Shown one piece after another: positions 17,537 to 25,446 of a stretch of DNA of 64,000 nt. The position numbers were made by a program, and so were the translations under genes. The notes under the pieces were generated by a model. That model saw only the letters and a list, made by a program, of their open reading frames with translations. It searched no databases and was not told the DNA's origin. The DNA is from Lactobacillaceae bacterium AF64-9pH9TA (GTDB taxonomy: Bacteria > Bacillota > Bacilli > Lactobacillales > Lactobacillaceae). The stretch covers positions 6,324 to 70,323 of the forward strand of contig JAQDCK010000003.1 of assembly GCA_027681045.1 (NCBI GenBank), in the 5' to 3' direction. Position 1 is the stretch's first letter, and each line of letters begins with the position of its first letter.

Positions 17537-19444
17537 TTAACTATTTTTACTGCTATTGCCTTTCACTTCTTGCTCATGCTTTACTAATTTCTTATAAGCT
17601 TTTTTGCTCCCGCGGTCCAAATCCTTGTTAAATTTATATTCTTGCCAGTCACTTATGAAGAGCAGGTCCAGGTTATAGCCCTCTGGATAAAGGTCGGTAG
17701 CTTTTCGGCGTAATTTGAGCCGTTTAACGGGAACGACAGAAAATTGTTTGTTGACGAAAATTTTTGCCAAGGTTTGGTCTGCTTCCAAAGCGTAGAAAAT
17801 ACCTTCTTTTTCCAGATTACCGGCGTAGACCACGTCTCCTTTGCAAAAATGTGTTTTGGCTATTTTGCTGGTGGCTTTTTCTTTCAAAACGACCGTGCTG
17901 CTGCTGAGTGGCAATTGACCGGATAAAACTTTTTGCGCCTGGTCGATAATTTCTTTTGGCATCCCTACTTTTTGAGCAATCCAAAAAGCCCGGCTCTGCC
18001 CGACTTGGTCTAAGAGCAGATGGTAGGTTGGGGTGAGGGTGTCAGCATTGAAGTCCATTGACGCGGTCCGGTAATTAGGATGCTTAACAGCATAATCTTT
18101 AATTCTGCTGTAGTGGGTCGTGGCTAAAATCAAGCAGCCCTTAAGTTGCAGGGCTTGCAAGACGGAAATAGCAATAGCAGCTCCTTCATCTGGGTCAGTG
18201 CCACTACCCAGTTCATCGAGCAAAACTAGGCTGCGGCTTTGAGCGTGAGTGACAATTTTGGCAATATTGGTCATTTCTGCTGAGAAGGTCGATAGGGAGT
18301 TGTCTAGGTCCTGTTGGTCACCAATTTGGCTGAAAATCTGCTGGCTGACAGGGATGTCACAGATTTCCCGGCTGGGCAGAAAAAGCCCAATCTCTGTCAT
18401 CATGATAGCCAGGCCGCAGGTTTTTAAAGTGGCGGTTTTGCCACCGGCATTTGGTCCAGTAATGATCAAGCCGCGAACTGGTGGCTTGATTTCCAGGTCA
18501 AGTGGAACGGGATTTTTAAGCAGGGGATGCCGCATCCCCCGTAAAAGCAGCTGATTTGTCTGATTTAATCTGGCCCGCTTGCCATTCAGCTCCCGGCTAT
18601 ACCGCGCCCGGGCCATAATTTGATCAATTGCCGCGACGACATCAATGTTACGTAATAGGCCGGGGCTTTCTTCATAGACGGCAGCGGTAAGCTGTCCGAG
18701 GATCATCGCTTCAATAGCTTCAATTTGTCCCTTGACAGCAAGCTTTTCGCTGCTCAGCTGGTCCAGTTTGCGTGGAAGAATGAAGGCGGTTTGTCCATTG
18801 GCTGAATAAGCGATGATTCGTCCAGCGATTGCCTTTTTAAAGCTGCTTTTGACGGGCAGAGTCAAGTGGCCATCTTTTTCTACCAGTCGCTGTTCTTGCA
18901 AACTTTGGCTGACATTCTTGCTTTGCAGCAGCTTACCAGCTGTATCTTTTATTTCCTGGCTTAGTTCCTGTTCTTGCCGCCGCAGCCGCCTTAAGTCGCG
19001 GTCAGCACTGTCGGCAACTTGACCATGTTCTATTGACTGATAGATCTGTTCAACTAGTTTTGGAAAAAGCTGGAGTTCTTCACCATAGGAATTAAGGATT
19101 GGAACCAGATCTTTTTCTCTGTACAAAAAACGTTGCAGCAATTCACAGACCCGTAGATAATCAGCAACTTTTTCCAAATCATCTGCTGACAGAAGGAGCC
19201 CCTTCTGCGCGCGATTGATCAATGGCAAAAGGGAATCTGAAGAAACAAACGGCAGTTGCAAGCGCCGCTCTAAGAGCCGCGTACCTTCTTCTGTTTCATC
19301 GAGTAAGTGGGTAACAGCTGCCAGTTTGGTCAATGGCTGGGCCTGCAGTAGCAAGTTTCTGGCTTCGGGGGACTTGGCGTAAGACGCTACTTGGGTAAGG
19401 ACTTGTGCAAATTGCAATTGGTCGTTTTCAAAAATTTTGGTCAT
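17537..19444 (-). CDS. MutS2-like ATPase lacking the Smr domain
   Basis: 635 residues of the MutS family. The ATPase core is clear: Walker A GPNAGGKT, the STFSAEM segment, Walker B LVLLDELGSGTDP and the ATTHY switch. Upstream are the MutS2-type core and clamp helices, but no mismatch-recognition domain. The protein ends in a basic tail without the roughly 80-residue Smr nuclease domain that finishes full MutS2 (near 780 residues). It may be a ribosome-collision or recombination ATPase paralog. Its role is inferred only from family. Confidence 0.82.
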   Translation of the reverse strand: MTKIFENDQLQFAQVLTQVASYAKSPEARNLLLQAQPLTKLAAVTHLLDETEEGTRLLERRLQLPFVSSDSLLPLINRAQKGLLLSADDLEKVADYLRVCELLQRFLYREKDLVPILNSYGEELQLFPKLVEQIYQSIEHGQVADSADRDLRRLRRQEQELSQEIKDTAGKLLQSKNVSQSLQEQRLVEKDGHLTLPVKSSFKKAIAGRIIAYSANGQTAFILPRKLDQLSSEKLAVKGQIEAIEAMILGQLTAAVYEESPGLLRNIDVVAAIDQIMARARYSRELNGKRARLNQTNQLLLRGMRHPLLKNPVPLDLEIKPPVRGLIITGPNAGGKTATLKTCGLAIMMTEIGLFLPSREICDIPVSQQIFSQIGDQQDLDNSLSTFSAEMTNIAKIVTHAQSRSLVLLDELGSGTDPDEGAAIAISVLQALQLKGCLILATTHYSRIKDYAVKHPNYRTASMDFNADTLTPTYHLLLDQVGQSRAFWIAQKVGMPKEIIDQAQKVLSGQLPLSSSTVVLKEKATSKIAKTHFCKGDVVYAGNLEKEGIFYALEADQTLAKIFVNKQFSVVPVKRLKLRRKATDLYPEGYNLDLLFISDWQEYKFNKDLDRGSKKAYKKLVKHEQEVKGNSSKNS

Positions 19445-19471
19445 CTAATTTTCCTTTAATCGGATATGCGT

Positions 19472-19507
19472 AAAAAAAACGGTCTCCAAAAAAGTTGGAG
19501 ACCGGTT
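19472..19507 (-). terminator. Terminator
   Basis: CGGTCTCCAA and TTGGAGACCG close a short loop on the minus strand, followed by eight Ts. It ends the 19526-20227 transcript. Confidence 0.85.
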
Positions 19508-19525
19508 GATAATATTCTGCTTTAA

Positions 19526-20227
19526 TTAAGCGAAGTTTTCCTGCAGGTCCTTCACGCCGGCTTCTGACAGGGTGGTGTAGATTGAACCCTTAACGCCCTT
19601 GAAGGTTTCCAGGCTAAGGTCAATGCTCTTTTCACCATTGCCGGCATCGCTGACCGCCACGCCCAAAAGCTTGTAGGCGGTTGAAGTCGGGTCTGGTGAG
19701 AAGTACAGGCGCTTCTTGCCGTCAGTTACTGACTTTTCAGTGTAGAAGTAAACCTTGGCTGGGCTGGACTTGACTGCCAGGTTGAGGTCGCTGGAGTCAA
19801 CCATGTTCAAGGTCAGCAATTCGTAGTGCTGAGCCAGGTGACCGCCAACGCTTTGGAAGACGGCCAGGAACTTTTCAGTTGTTTCAGGGTCAACTTCACC
19901 AAAGTCGATGTTGTCGTTTTCTTGTACCAATGACAAGATCAACAAGTGCTTAGTATCCTTGTCGTAGTATACGCTGAAGTTTTCAACGCCACCTGGCCAA
20001 GGAGCCTTGCCCTTTTCATATTGGGTAAAGTAGACGCTTGAGTCGTTCTTGACAACCAGCTTGCTTGCGCCGTCAACGGTCTCCAGACTGATGATCGGCA
20101 TTGGCGGAACATAGCTGTCCTTTTGACGCTGTGCCCACAGCTGGGATTGCTTCTTCTTTTCATTGCGGGAGTTGATGTAAGTACCCACGCCGATGATGAT
20201 GATCAATAATAAAAGTATCCAACCCAT
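19526..20227 (-). CDS. Membrane-anchored protein, unknown
   Basis: 233 residues: one N-terminal membrane helix (about 3-17, very hydrophobic), a short basic stretch NEKKK, then a soluble domain of about 200 residues. I do not recognise it. It has its own terminator and no operon partner. Codon use is like highly expressed neighbours. Orientation cannot be decided, though the positive residues after the helix favour a cytoplasmic domain. Confidence 0.7.
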   Translation of the reverse strand: MGWILLLLIIIIGVGTYINSRNEKKKQSQLWAQRQKDSYVPPMPIISLETVDGASKLVVKNDSSVYFTQYEKGKAPWPGGVENFSVYYDKDTKHLLILSLVQENDNIDFGEVDPETTEKFLAVFQSVGGHLAQHYELLTLNMVDSSDLNLAVKSSPAKVYFYTEKSVTDGKKRLYFSPDPTSTAYKLLGVAVSDAGNGEKSIDLSLETFKGVKGSIYTTLSEAGVKDLQENFA

Positions 20228-20460
20228 AGTTGTCTAAACCTCCAGTATAGGCATTTCTTCCGAGCTGAAAAAATGCTTGATTAATGCTAAGTTAAAATTT
20301 ATCTGGCTCAAAGCTAAGTGCTAAGCCCGTTTATATCTTTTAATTTTACTACAAAATAGCCGTTTGGCAAACCTCGTACAGGCCGCAAAGTTATTAAAAT
20401 TAAGCAGAGACGGGGTTTTTTTAGAAAAAAGCAGCTGATCCTTATTAGAAATAAATTAAG

Positions 20461-21375
20461 TTAACGCTTGGCATTCTTTTCAATGCTTTCCTTTAAGTAG
20501 CCCAGGTACTTTTGCCCGATGGAAGAGAGCTGGTGCAGGCGGTTGGTCAGGTAGCCGATTTCAATGTATTCGTCGCTGATCAAAGGCCGGGCGATGATGT
20601 CGTCCCCATTTAAGTCAGCATTGATGATCCCTGAGGAGATGGTATAGCCGTTTAAGCCGATTGCCAGGTTAAACAGGGTGGCCCGGTCACTGACAATGAT
20701 AGATTTTGGGGAATGCTGGTCAGCCAGGGTTTCTTCCCAGTAATAGAAGGAATTGTGCTTGCCCTGGTCGTAGCTGAGCTTGGGGTAGGGCAAGAGGTCG
20801 GCTAAAGAGATGACTTTTTTGCCGGCCAGGGGATGGTTTCTGTATAAAAAAATGTGGGGGCGGGCCTTAAAGAGGGGAGTAAAGCTGAGTTCCTTTTCCT
20901 GGAAGCTGTTTTCCATGACCTGGCGGTTGTAGCGGCTGAGGTAGACGATGCCGATCTCGCTGTGGAGGTTGGCCACGTCTTCGATGACTTCATAGGTCCG
21001 CATCTCTTTGAGGCTGGCTTGGTAGTCGCTCTGGCCGATTTCTTTTAACAGCTGGACGAAGGCGTCAACGGCGAAAGCATAGTGCTGGGCCGCCACGGAA
21101 AAAATCTTCGGCGCGCTGGACTGGTCGCCGTAGCGGCGCTCAAGCAGCTGGACCTGGTCCAGGATCTGCTGGGCATACTGCATGAACTCCCGGCCATCTT
21201 CGGTCAAGCTCACCCCTTTTTTGCCCCGGATCAGGATGGTGATCCCCATTTCTTTTTCCAGCTGCTTGATGGCGCTGGACAGGGTGGGCTGGGCGATGAA
21301 AAGTTCTTTGGCTGCCTCGGTCATGTTGCCGAGGGCGACGACTTTTTGCAGATAGAGCAGTTGCTGGATGCGCAT
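20461..21375 (-). CDS. LysR-family regulator of the MetE-like gene
   Basis: About 304 residues with an N-terminal winged helix (MRIQQLLYL to about residue 60, including AQPTLSSAIKQLE) and a LysR substrate-binding domain. It diverges from the MetE-like methyltransferase at 21511, so it probably controls that gene and itself. The ATG at 21375 is preceded by GGAGG. A perfect palindrome lies between the two genes. The co-inducer is likely linked to methionine or homocysteine, by analogy only. Confidence 0.85.
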   Translation of the reverse strand: MRIQQLLYLQKVVALGNMTEAAKELFIAQPTLSSAIKQLEKEMGITILIRGKKGVSLTEDGREFMQYAQQILDQVQLLERRYGDQSSAPKIFSVAAQHYAFAVDAFVQLLKEIGQSDYQASLKEMRTYEVIEDVANLHSEIGIVYLSRYNRQVMENSFQEKELSFTPLFKARPHIFLYRNHPLAGKKVISLADLLPYPKLSYDQGKHNSFYYWEETLADQHSPKSIIVSDRATLFNLAIGLNGYTISSGIINADLNGDDIIARPLISDEYIEIGYLTNRLHQLSSIGQKYLGYLKESIEKNAKR

Positions 21376-21414
21376 GCTTGAACCTCCATAGTTTAAATCT
21401 ATCGATACATGATA

Positions 21415-21428
21415 AAAATAGCTATTTT
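21415..21428. promoter_or_regulatory. Palindromic LysR operator candidate
   Basis: AAAATAGCTATTTT is a perfect 14-bp palindrome in the 135-bp divergent spacer, with a further TAGCTATAA half-site at about 21446. This is the pattern expected of a LysR-type binding site. Confidence 0.55.
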
Positions 21429-21510
21429 CAATCATAACGAGATCTAGCTATAATAACAAGCATTAAGAGCAAATTAAAAATACGATTTAAAAACTTCGGA
21501 GGTAATTCAG

Positions 21511-22635
21511 ATGTCATTTCCACGTTACGATATTGTCGGCAGTTTCTTGCGTCCAGCAGCATTAAAGGAAGCCCGGGAAAAATTTGCCCGCGGCGAGATC
21601 AGCCAGGCCGAGCTTACGGCTGTAGAAGACCGGGAAATCAAGGACCTGGTGCAAAAAGAAGTCGCTGCCGGCTTAAAGGTGGTTTCTGATGGGGAATTCC
21701 GCCGCAGCTATTGGCACTTGGACACTTTCTGGGGCTTTGGCGGGGTAGAACATGTGCGGGCTGATCATGGCTACTTCTTCCATGATGAAGAAACCCGGCC
21801 AGACGCGGCCAAGTTGGTTGGCAAATTGACTTATGAAGCCGGCCACCCCGACGTGGCAGCTTTCGACTTCCTCAAGCCTTTGGCGGATGCAGCTGGCGTT
21901 GAAGCCCGCCAGAGTATCCCAGCCCCGGCTCAGCTCTACTGTGAACTGATTTGCCGCAGCGATAAATTGATCGCGGCTACTGATGCCGTTTACCCAGACC
22001 GGGCAGAACTGGCCAAGGACGTTTCCAAGGTCTACCGGGAATTGATTTTGGACTTGTACAAGCACGGTGCCCGCGACATCAAGCTGGACGACTGTACTTG
22101 GGGCGTCTTGGTCAACGACAGCTTCTGGCATGCTTTTGACGAAGGACACCTTAAGCGTGAAGAAATCCTGCAGCTTTACAAGGAAATCAATGAAAATGCC
22201 TTGGTTGACCTGCCAGAAGACTTGCGAATCACGACCCACATCTGCCGGGGCAACTATGACTCAACTTGGGCTTCAGAAGGCGGCTACGGCCCAGCTGCTC
22301 CTTACGTCTTTAAGGAAAAAGGGGTGGAGGCCTTCTACCTGGAATTTGACGACGACCGGTCAGGCGACTTCGCTCCTTTAGCTGAAGTGCCAGCCGACAA
22401 GGTAGTTGTTTTGGGCCTGGTAACCAGCAAGAAGCCGGAATTGGAAGACCCGGAAGCTTTGAAGGCCCGGATCAAGGAAGCCGGCCAGTACCACCCATTG
22501 GCAACTACTGCTCTCAGCACCCAGTGCGGCTTTGCCTCAACTGAAGAAGGCAACCACTTGACTGACGAAGAACAATGGGCCAAGATCAAGCTGGTCATCG
22601 ACACGGCTAAGGAAGTTTGGCCAGACGCTGAATAA
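21511..22635 (+). CDS. MetE C-terminal-type methyltransferase (YxjG/YxjH-like)
   Basis: 374 residues matching the catalytic half of cobalamin-independent methionine synthase, like B. subtilis YxjG/YxjH. These enzymes methylate homocysteine with a donor other than the polyglutamyl folate used by full MetE. Zinc ligands appear as His and Cys in THICRGNY, a downstream Glu, and Cys in STQCGFAS. The start is typical (FPRYDIVGSFLRP). A LysR regulator faces it. With luxS and the NlpA-type gene it is the third methionine-related locus here. Confidence 0.88.
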   Translation: MSFPRYDIVGSFLRPAALKEAREKFARGEISQAELTAVEDREIKDLVQKEVAAGLKVVSDGEFRRSYWHLDTFWGFGGVEHVRADHGYFFHDEETRPDAAKLVGKLTYEAGHPDVAAFDFLKPLADAAGVEARQSIPAPAQLYCELICRSDKLIAATDAVYPDRAELAKDVSKVYRELILDLYKHGARDIKLDDCTWGVLVNDSFWHAFDEGHLKREEILQLYKEINENALVDLPEDLRITTHICRGNYDSTWASEGGYGPAAPYVFKEKGVEAFYLEFDDDRSGDFAPLAEVPADKVVVLGLVTSKKPELEDPEALKARIKEAGQYHPLATTALSTQCGFASTEEGNHLTDEEQWAKIKLVIDTAKEVWPDAE

Positions 22636-22642
22636 TCAATAG

Positions 22643-22672
22643 GGATGCCTCCTTGCGCGGGGCATCTTTTTG
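22643..22672 (+). terminator. Terminator
   Basis: GATGCC and GGCATC flank a short loop and TTTTT follows, after the MetE-like gene. Confidence 0.8.
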
Positions 22673-22720
22673 ATATTTGGGAAAAATGTCACAAGTCTGA
22701 TAATTTTTTCAAAAAGTCAG

Positions 22721-22758
22721 CCGAAGCGCTTTCGAAAAGCCAAATTCTTCTTTATAAT
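22721..22758 (+). promoter_or_regulatory. glk promoter with possible cre
   Basis: A consensus TATAAT is at 22753-22758. The -35 region is poor and overlaps GAAGCGCTTTC (22723-22733), which fits the cre core. Repression or activation by CcpA is possible but the match is only about 10 of 14. Confidence 0.4.
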
Positions 22759-22801
22759 AGGACTAGCAAAAAGAGAACATTGAAGAAATGAGGCAACTAC
22801 T

Positions 22802-23740
22802 TTGAAGAAATATGCATTTGGTGTTGACATCGGTGGTACCACTGTAAAGATTGGTTTGTTTGAAACCAACGGTGAATTGTCCCAAAAGTGGGAAATCCCA
22901 ACTAGAAAAGAAGGCAACGGGTCCAAGATCCTGCCTGACATCGCTGCTTCTCTGAACGACAAGCTGAAGGAACTGGACATTCCTAAGGAAGAAGTAGCCG
23001 GGATCGGCATCGACGTGCCAGGTCCAATCCTGGACGACGAAATCGTCAATCGCTGTGTCAACCTGGGCTGGGGCGTCTTCAACGTGGCTGAAAAGGTCCG
23101 CAAGCTGACTGGCCTGGATGAAGTCAAGGTAGCCAACGACGCCAACGCTGCTGCTTTGGGTGAAATGTGGCAAGGTGGTGGTGAAAGCCACCAAAACGTT
23201 GTCATGGTTACCCTGGGTACCGGTGTCGGCGGCGGGATCATCTCTGAAGGCAAGATCGTCGCCGGTGCCTTCGGGGCTGCCGGGGAAATCGGCCACATGC
23301 TGGTCAACAAGGATGAAACCCAGCTCTGCGGCTGCGGCAAGAAGGGCCACCTGGAACAATACGCTTCCGCTACTGGCATTGCCCGCAAGGCCAAGGAACT
23401 TCTGGCTGAAAGCAGCGAAGAATCAAGCCTGCGCGGGGTAGACCAACTTGACGCCAAGGCAGTCTTTGACGCGGCTAAGGAAGGCGACAAGCTGGCTCTG
23501 GAAATCGTTGACTTTGTCGGCGAAACTTTGGGTACTGCCCTGGCTTCCATCTCCTGCGTCTTTGACCCAGAAGTCTACGTTATCGGCGGCGGGGTCTCCA
23601 AGGCTGGCCAAATCTTGATTGACACTGTGCAAAAGCACTTCGTTGACGCGGCCTTCCACGCTTCTGAAGGTACTGAATTCGCCCTGGCCCAACTGGGCAA
23701 CGATGCCGGCATGTACGGTGCCGTTAAGATGGTTCTGTAA
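22802..23740 (+). CDS. glk: ROK-family glucokinase
   Basis: 312 residues phosphorylating glucose with ATP in glycolysis. The ATP motif DIGGTTVK is at the N-terminus and the ROK zinc region follows GEIGHM. The usual CxCGxxGCxE reads CGCGKKGHLE here, so the third cysteine is His, which could still bind zinc. It starts with TTG: GAGG lies at a fitting distance and no in-frame ATG is near. A shared hairpin separates it from ldhL on the other strand. Confidence 0.92.
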   Translation: MKKYAFGVDIGGTTVKIGLFETNGELSQKWEIPTRKEGNGSKILPDIAASLNDKLKELDIPKEEVAGIGIDVPGPILDDEIVNRCVNLGWGVFNVAEKVRKLTGLDEVKVANDANAAALGEMWQGGGESHQNVVMVTLGTGVGGGIISEGKIVAGAFGAAGEIGHMLVNKDETQLCGCGKKGHLEQYASATGIARKAKELLAESSEESSLRGVDQLDAKAVFDAAKEGDKLALEIVDFVGETLGTALASISCVFDPEVYVIGGGVSKAGQILIDTVQKHFVDAAFHASEGTEFALAQLGNDAGMYGAVKMVL

Positions 23741-23754
23741 TTTTGAATGTAAAA

Positions 23755-23788
23755 AAGCACCAGGCTTTTAAAGTCTGGTGCTTATTTT
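23755..23788. terminator. Bidirectional terminator glk/ldhL
   Basis: AAGCACCAG and CTGGTGCTT form the stem, with T-rich tails on both strands, between two convergent genes. Confidence 0.85.
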
Positions 23789-23790
23789 GT

Positions 23791-24714
23791 TTATTCTAAA
23801 GAGTCCAGGGTTGCCTTCATCGTCGCGGCTGAGGCTTGCATCTTGGCCAATTCGCTGTCATTTAACGGCAATTCCAGCACGTGGCTGATCCCTTGCCCGT
23901 TGATGATGGCCAGGGTGCCCAGGTAGATCTCATCCTTGATCCCGTATTCCCCATGCAATGGCGCGGAAAGAGGCAGGGCCAGGTCGTTGTTTTCCAAAAT
24001 GGCGGCCACGATCTTGGCCAGCATCATGGCTACGCCATAGTAGGTCGCTCCCTTTTTGCTGATGATCTCGCCGCCCTTTTCCCGGACGTGGGCTTCAATC
24101 TCATCCAAGGCTTCTTCAGTCATGCCCGGATAGTCAAGCAAGGGCTTGCCGTTAACCACGGCACTTGAGAAGTTCTCAAAGCTGCTGTCGCCATGTTCAC
24201 CCAGAACCCAGGCGTTGACTGATTCAATTGGCACTTGCAGCCGCTTGGCCAGTTCCACCCGCAAACGGGCTGAGTCCAGGGAAGTCCCGGTACCGATGAC
24301 CCGCTTCTTCGGGAAGCCGGACAGCTTCTGGGTCAAAGTGGTCAAGATGTCAACCGGGTTGGCGGAAACGACGAAGATGCCGCTGAAGCCGGAAGCTACG
24401 ACTGGATCAATGATGCTCCGCAAGATGGCTTCATTCTTCTTGATCAGGTCAAGACGGCTCTCACCTGGCTTGCGGGGCACGCCGGCCGTGATGACTACCA
24501 CGTCAGCGTCAGCCGCGTCGCTGTAGTCGCCAGCTCTGAGCTTGGTCTGGCCCGTGAAGTAGGTCAGGTCTTCCAAGTCCAGGCAGTCGCCAGCGGCCCG
24601 GTCTTTATTTAAATCGCAGATGACCAGTTCGTCCACCCGCGTCGTTTGCAATAAATCGTTGGCAAAGTTGGAGCCGACAGCACCATCGCCAACCAGCAGG
24701 ACTTTTCTATTCAT
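23791..24714 (-). CDS. ldhL: L-lactate dehydrogenase
   Basis: A 307-residue NAD-dependent L-lactate dehydrogenase converting pyruvate to L-lactate. It has the GDGAVGSN nucleotide motif, the substrate-loop GVPRKPGESR with the catalytic Arg, SANPVD, and the catalytic His in GEHGDSS. The ATG follows GGAGG. The window thus has ldhA, ldhL and the hydroxyacid dehydrogenase. A 16-bp palindrome (24772-24787) just upstream of a TATAAT is a possible operator. Confidence 0.9.
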   Translation of the reverse strand: MNRKVLLVGDGAVGSNFANDLLQTTRVDELVICDLNKDRAAGDCLDLEDLTYFTGQTKLRAGDYSDAADADVVVITAGVPRKPGESRLDLIKKNEAILRSIIDPVVASGFSGIFVVSANPVDILTTLTQKLSGFPKKRVIGTGTSLDSARLRVELAKRLQVPIESVNAWVLGEHGDSSFENFSSAVVNGKPLLDYPGMTEEALDEIEAHVREKGGEIISKKGATYYGVAMMLAKIVAAILENNDLALPLSAPLHGEYGIKDEIYLGTLAIINGQGISHVLELPLNDSELAKMQASAATMKATLDSLE

Positions 24715-24771
24715 ATTTGTTCCTCCCTCAGGGAAATTCGTTAACCTTATTATAACTGAATTCGAGCCAAA

Positions 24772-24787
24772 TATTTCCCGGGAAATA
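24772..24787. promoter_or_regulatory. Perfect palindrome upstream of ldhL
   Basis: TATTTCCCGGGAAATA is a perfect 16-bp palindrome about 60 bp before the ldhL start, near the promoter. Its binding protein is unknown, and it does not match the Rex or cre consensus. Confidence 0.4.
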
Positions 24788-25152
24788 AAAAACGCGGCCC
24801 AGAGGACTGCGTTTCTTAGAAATGTGATGTGATGTGATAAAACTTAAGCTTGCTACGACAAAGTAGTTTGCTTGGCGGCGCCTGTTAGTGATAGGAGTAG
24901 AGGCGCCGCATGTGATGAGTAAGGAAAAAATAAGTTTGTCTGTCTGTAAGAGACAGGAACCGAAAAATGTTGAAATACATATCTGAGTTCAGAGCCGGCC
25001 CTTGCCTATCAAAAACAAGTAACATAAATAGAAAAGCAAAAGCATGGCAACTGGGCTGGTCATGAACCTGTTAAGAGCTACACCAACCGGTGGCATGCTC
25101 GGATCGCCACCCGTCAGTAGTACCGAAAATTATAACGACTGAAGGAGAAAAA
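24788..25152. other. Gene-poor region with several hairpins
   Basis: No convincing protein gene of normal size. Strong inverted repeats are GCGGCGCC/GGCGCCGC (about 24876-24909), CTGTCT/AGACAG (about 24940-24956) and GGTGGC/GCCACC (about 25089-25116). A minus-strand terminator-like stem AACGCAG/CCGCGTT with a T-run sits at about 24786-24815, which suggests an RNA transcribed leftward through the block. I could not match it to a known riboswitch, 6S, tmRNA, RNase P or SRP RNA. Confidence 0.35.
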
Positions 25153-25239
25153 ATGAGAAAAATAACTAGCCGCATAACTTTCGAAGAATATATTACTACG
25201 GTTTATGTCAATAATCAAAAAAACAGCTCACTTTTTTGA
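25153..25239 (+). CDS. Small ORF (28 residues) with strong ribosome site
   Basis: An ATG six bases after GAAGGAG opens 28 codons starting MRKITSRITFEEY and ending in TGA inside a perfect hairpin. The peptide is not hydrophobic and has no known motif. The ribosome site is better than that of many real genes here, but the length makes the call uncertain. It may be a leader peptide, a small protein or a remnant 5' end. Confidence 0.35.
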   Translation: MRKITSRITFEEYITTVYVNNQKNSSLF

Positions 25240-25250
25240 TTATTAAAAAA
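25210..25250 (+). terminator. Hairpin overlapping the small ORF end
   Basis: AATAATCAAAAAA and TTTTTTGATTATT are perfect complements flanking a 7-8 nt loop. It covers the end of the 28-codon ORF and could act as its terminator. Confidence 0.5.
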
Positions 25251-25260
25251 CATATCTTTT

Positions 25261-25274
25261 TGTAAGCGGTTGGA
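25261..25274. promoter_or_regulatory. cre-like site
   Basis: TGTAAGCGGTTGGA matches the CcpA operator at 12 of 14 positions. No promoter that it would control is evident, as the next gene is transcribed toward it. The stretch from here to the MFS terminator otherwise shows nothing. Confidence 0.3.
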
Positions 25275-25342
25275 TGAAAAAGAAAAGTACAAATAATAAA
25301 GCTTGTGACATGGTCAACTTTTATGAAAGGTAGGTACCAAAA

Positions 25343-25373
25343 GAAAAACGGCTCCAACAGAGCTGAAGCCGTG
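25343..25373 (-). terminator. Terminator of the AAHS-like transporter
   Basis: On the minus strand CGGCTTCAGCTC pairs imperfectly with the GGAGCCG arm and is followed by TTTTTCTTTT. Confidence 0.75.
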
Positions 25374-25446
25374 ACATGGTAAATATTCTAATTCTAGTTT
25401 GTTTTTTTAGTTTTCTAGTTTGCTTACTATTTTTGTATTTCCAGCC

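Noticed and set aside
24989..25096. Minus-strand 35-codon hydrophobic peptide resembling a small toxin
   Set aside because: Ribosome site is weak and the same DNA forms strong hairpins, so coding is not supported; left as part of the structured block.
24840..25140. Possible known riboswitch (cobalamin, M-box, T-box or SAM type)
   Set aside because: Conserved core sequences of these classes were looked for on both strands and not found.
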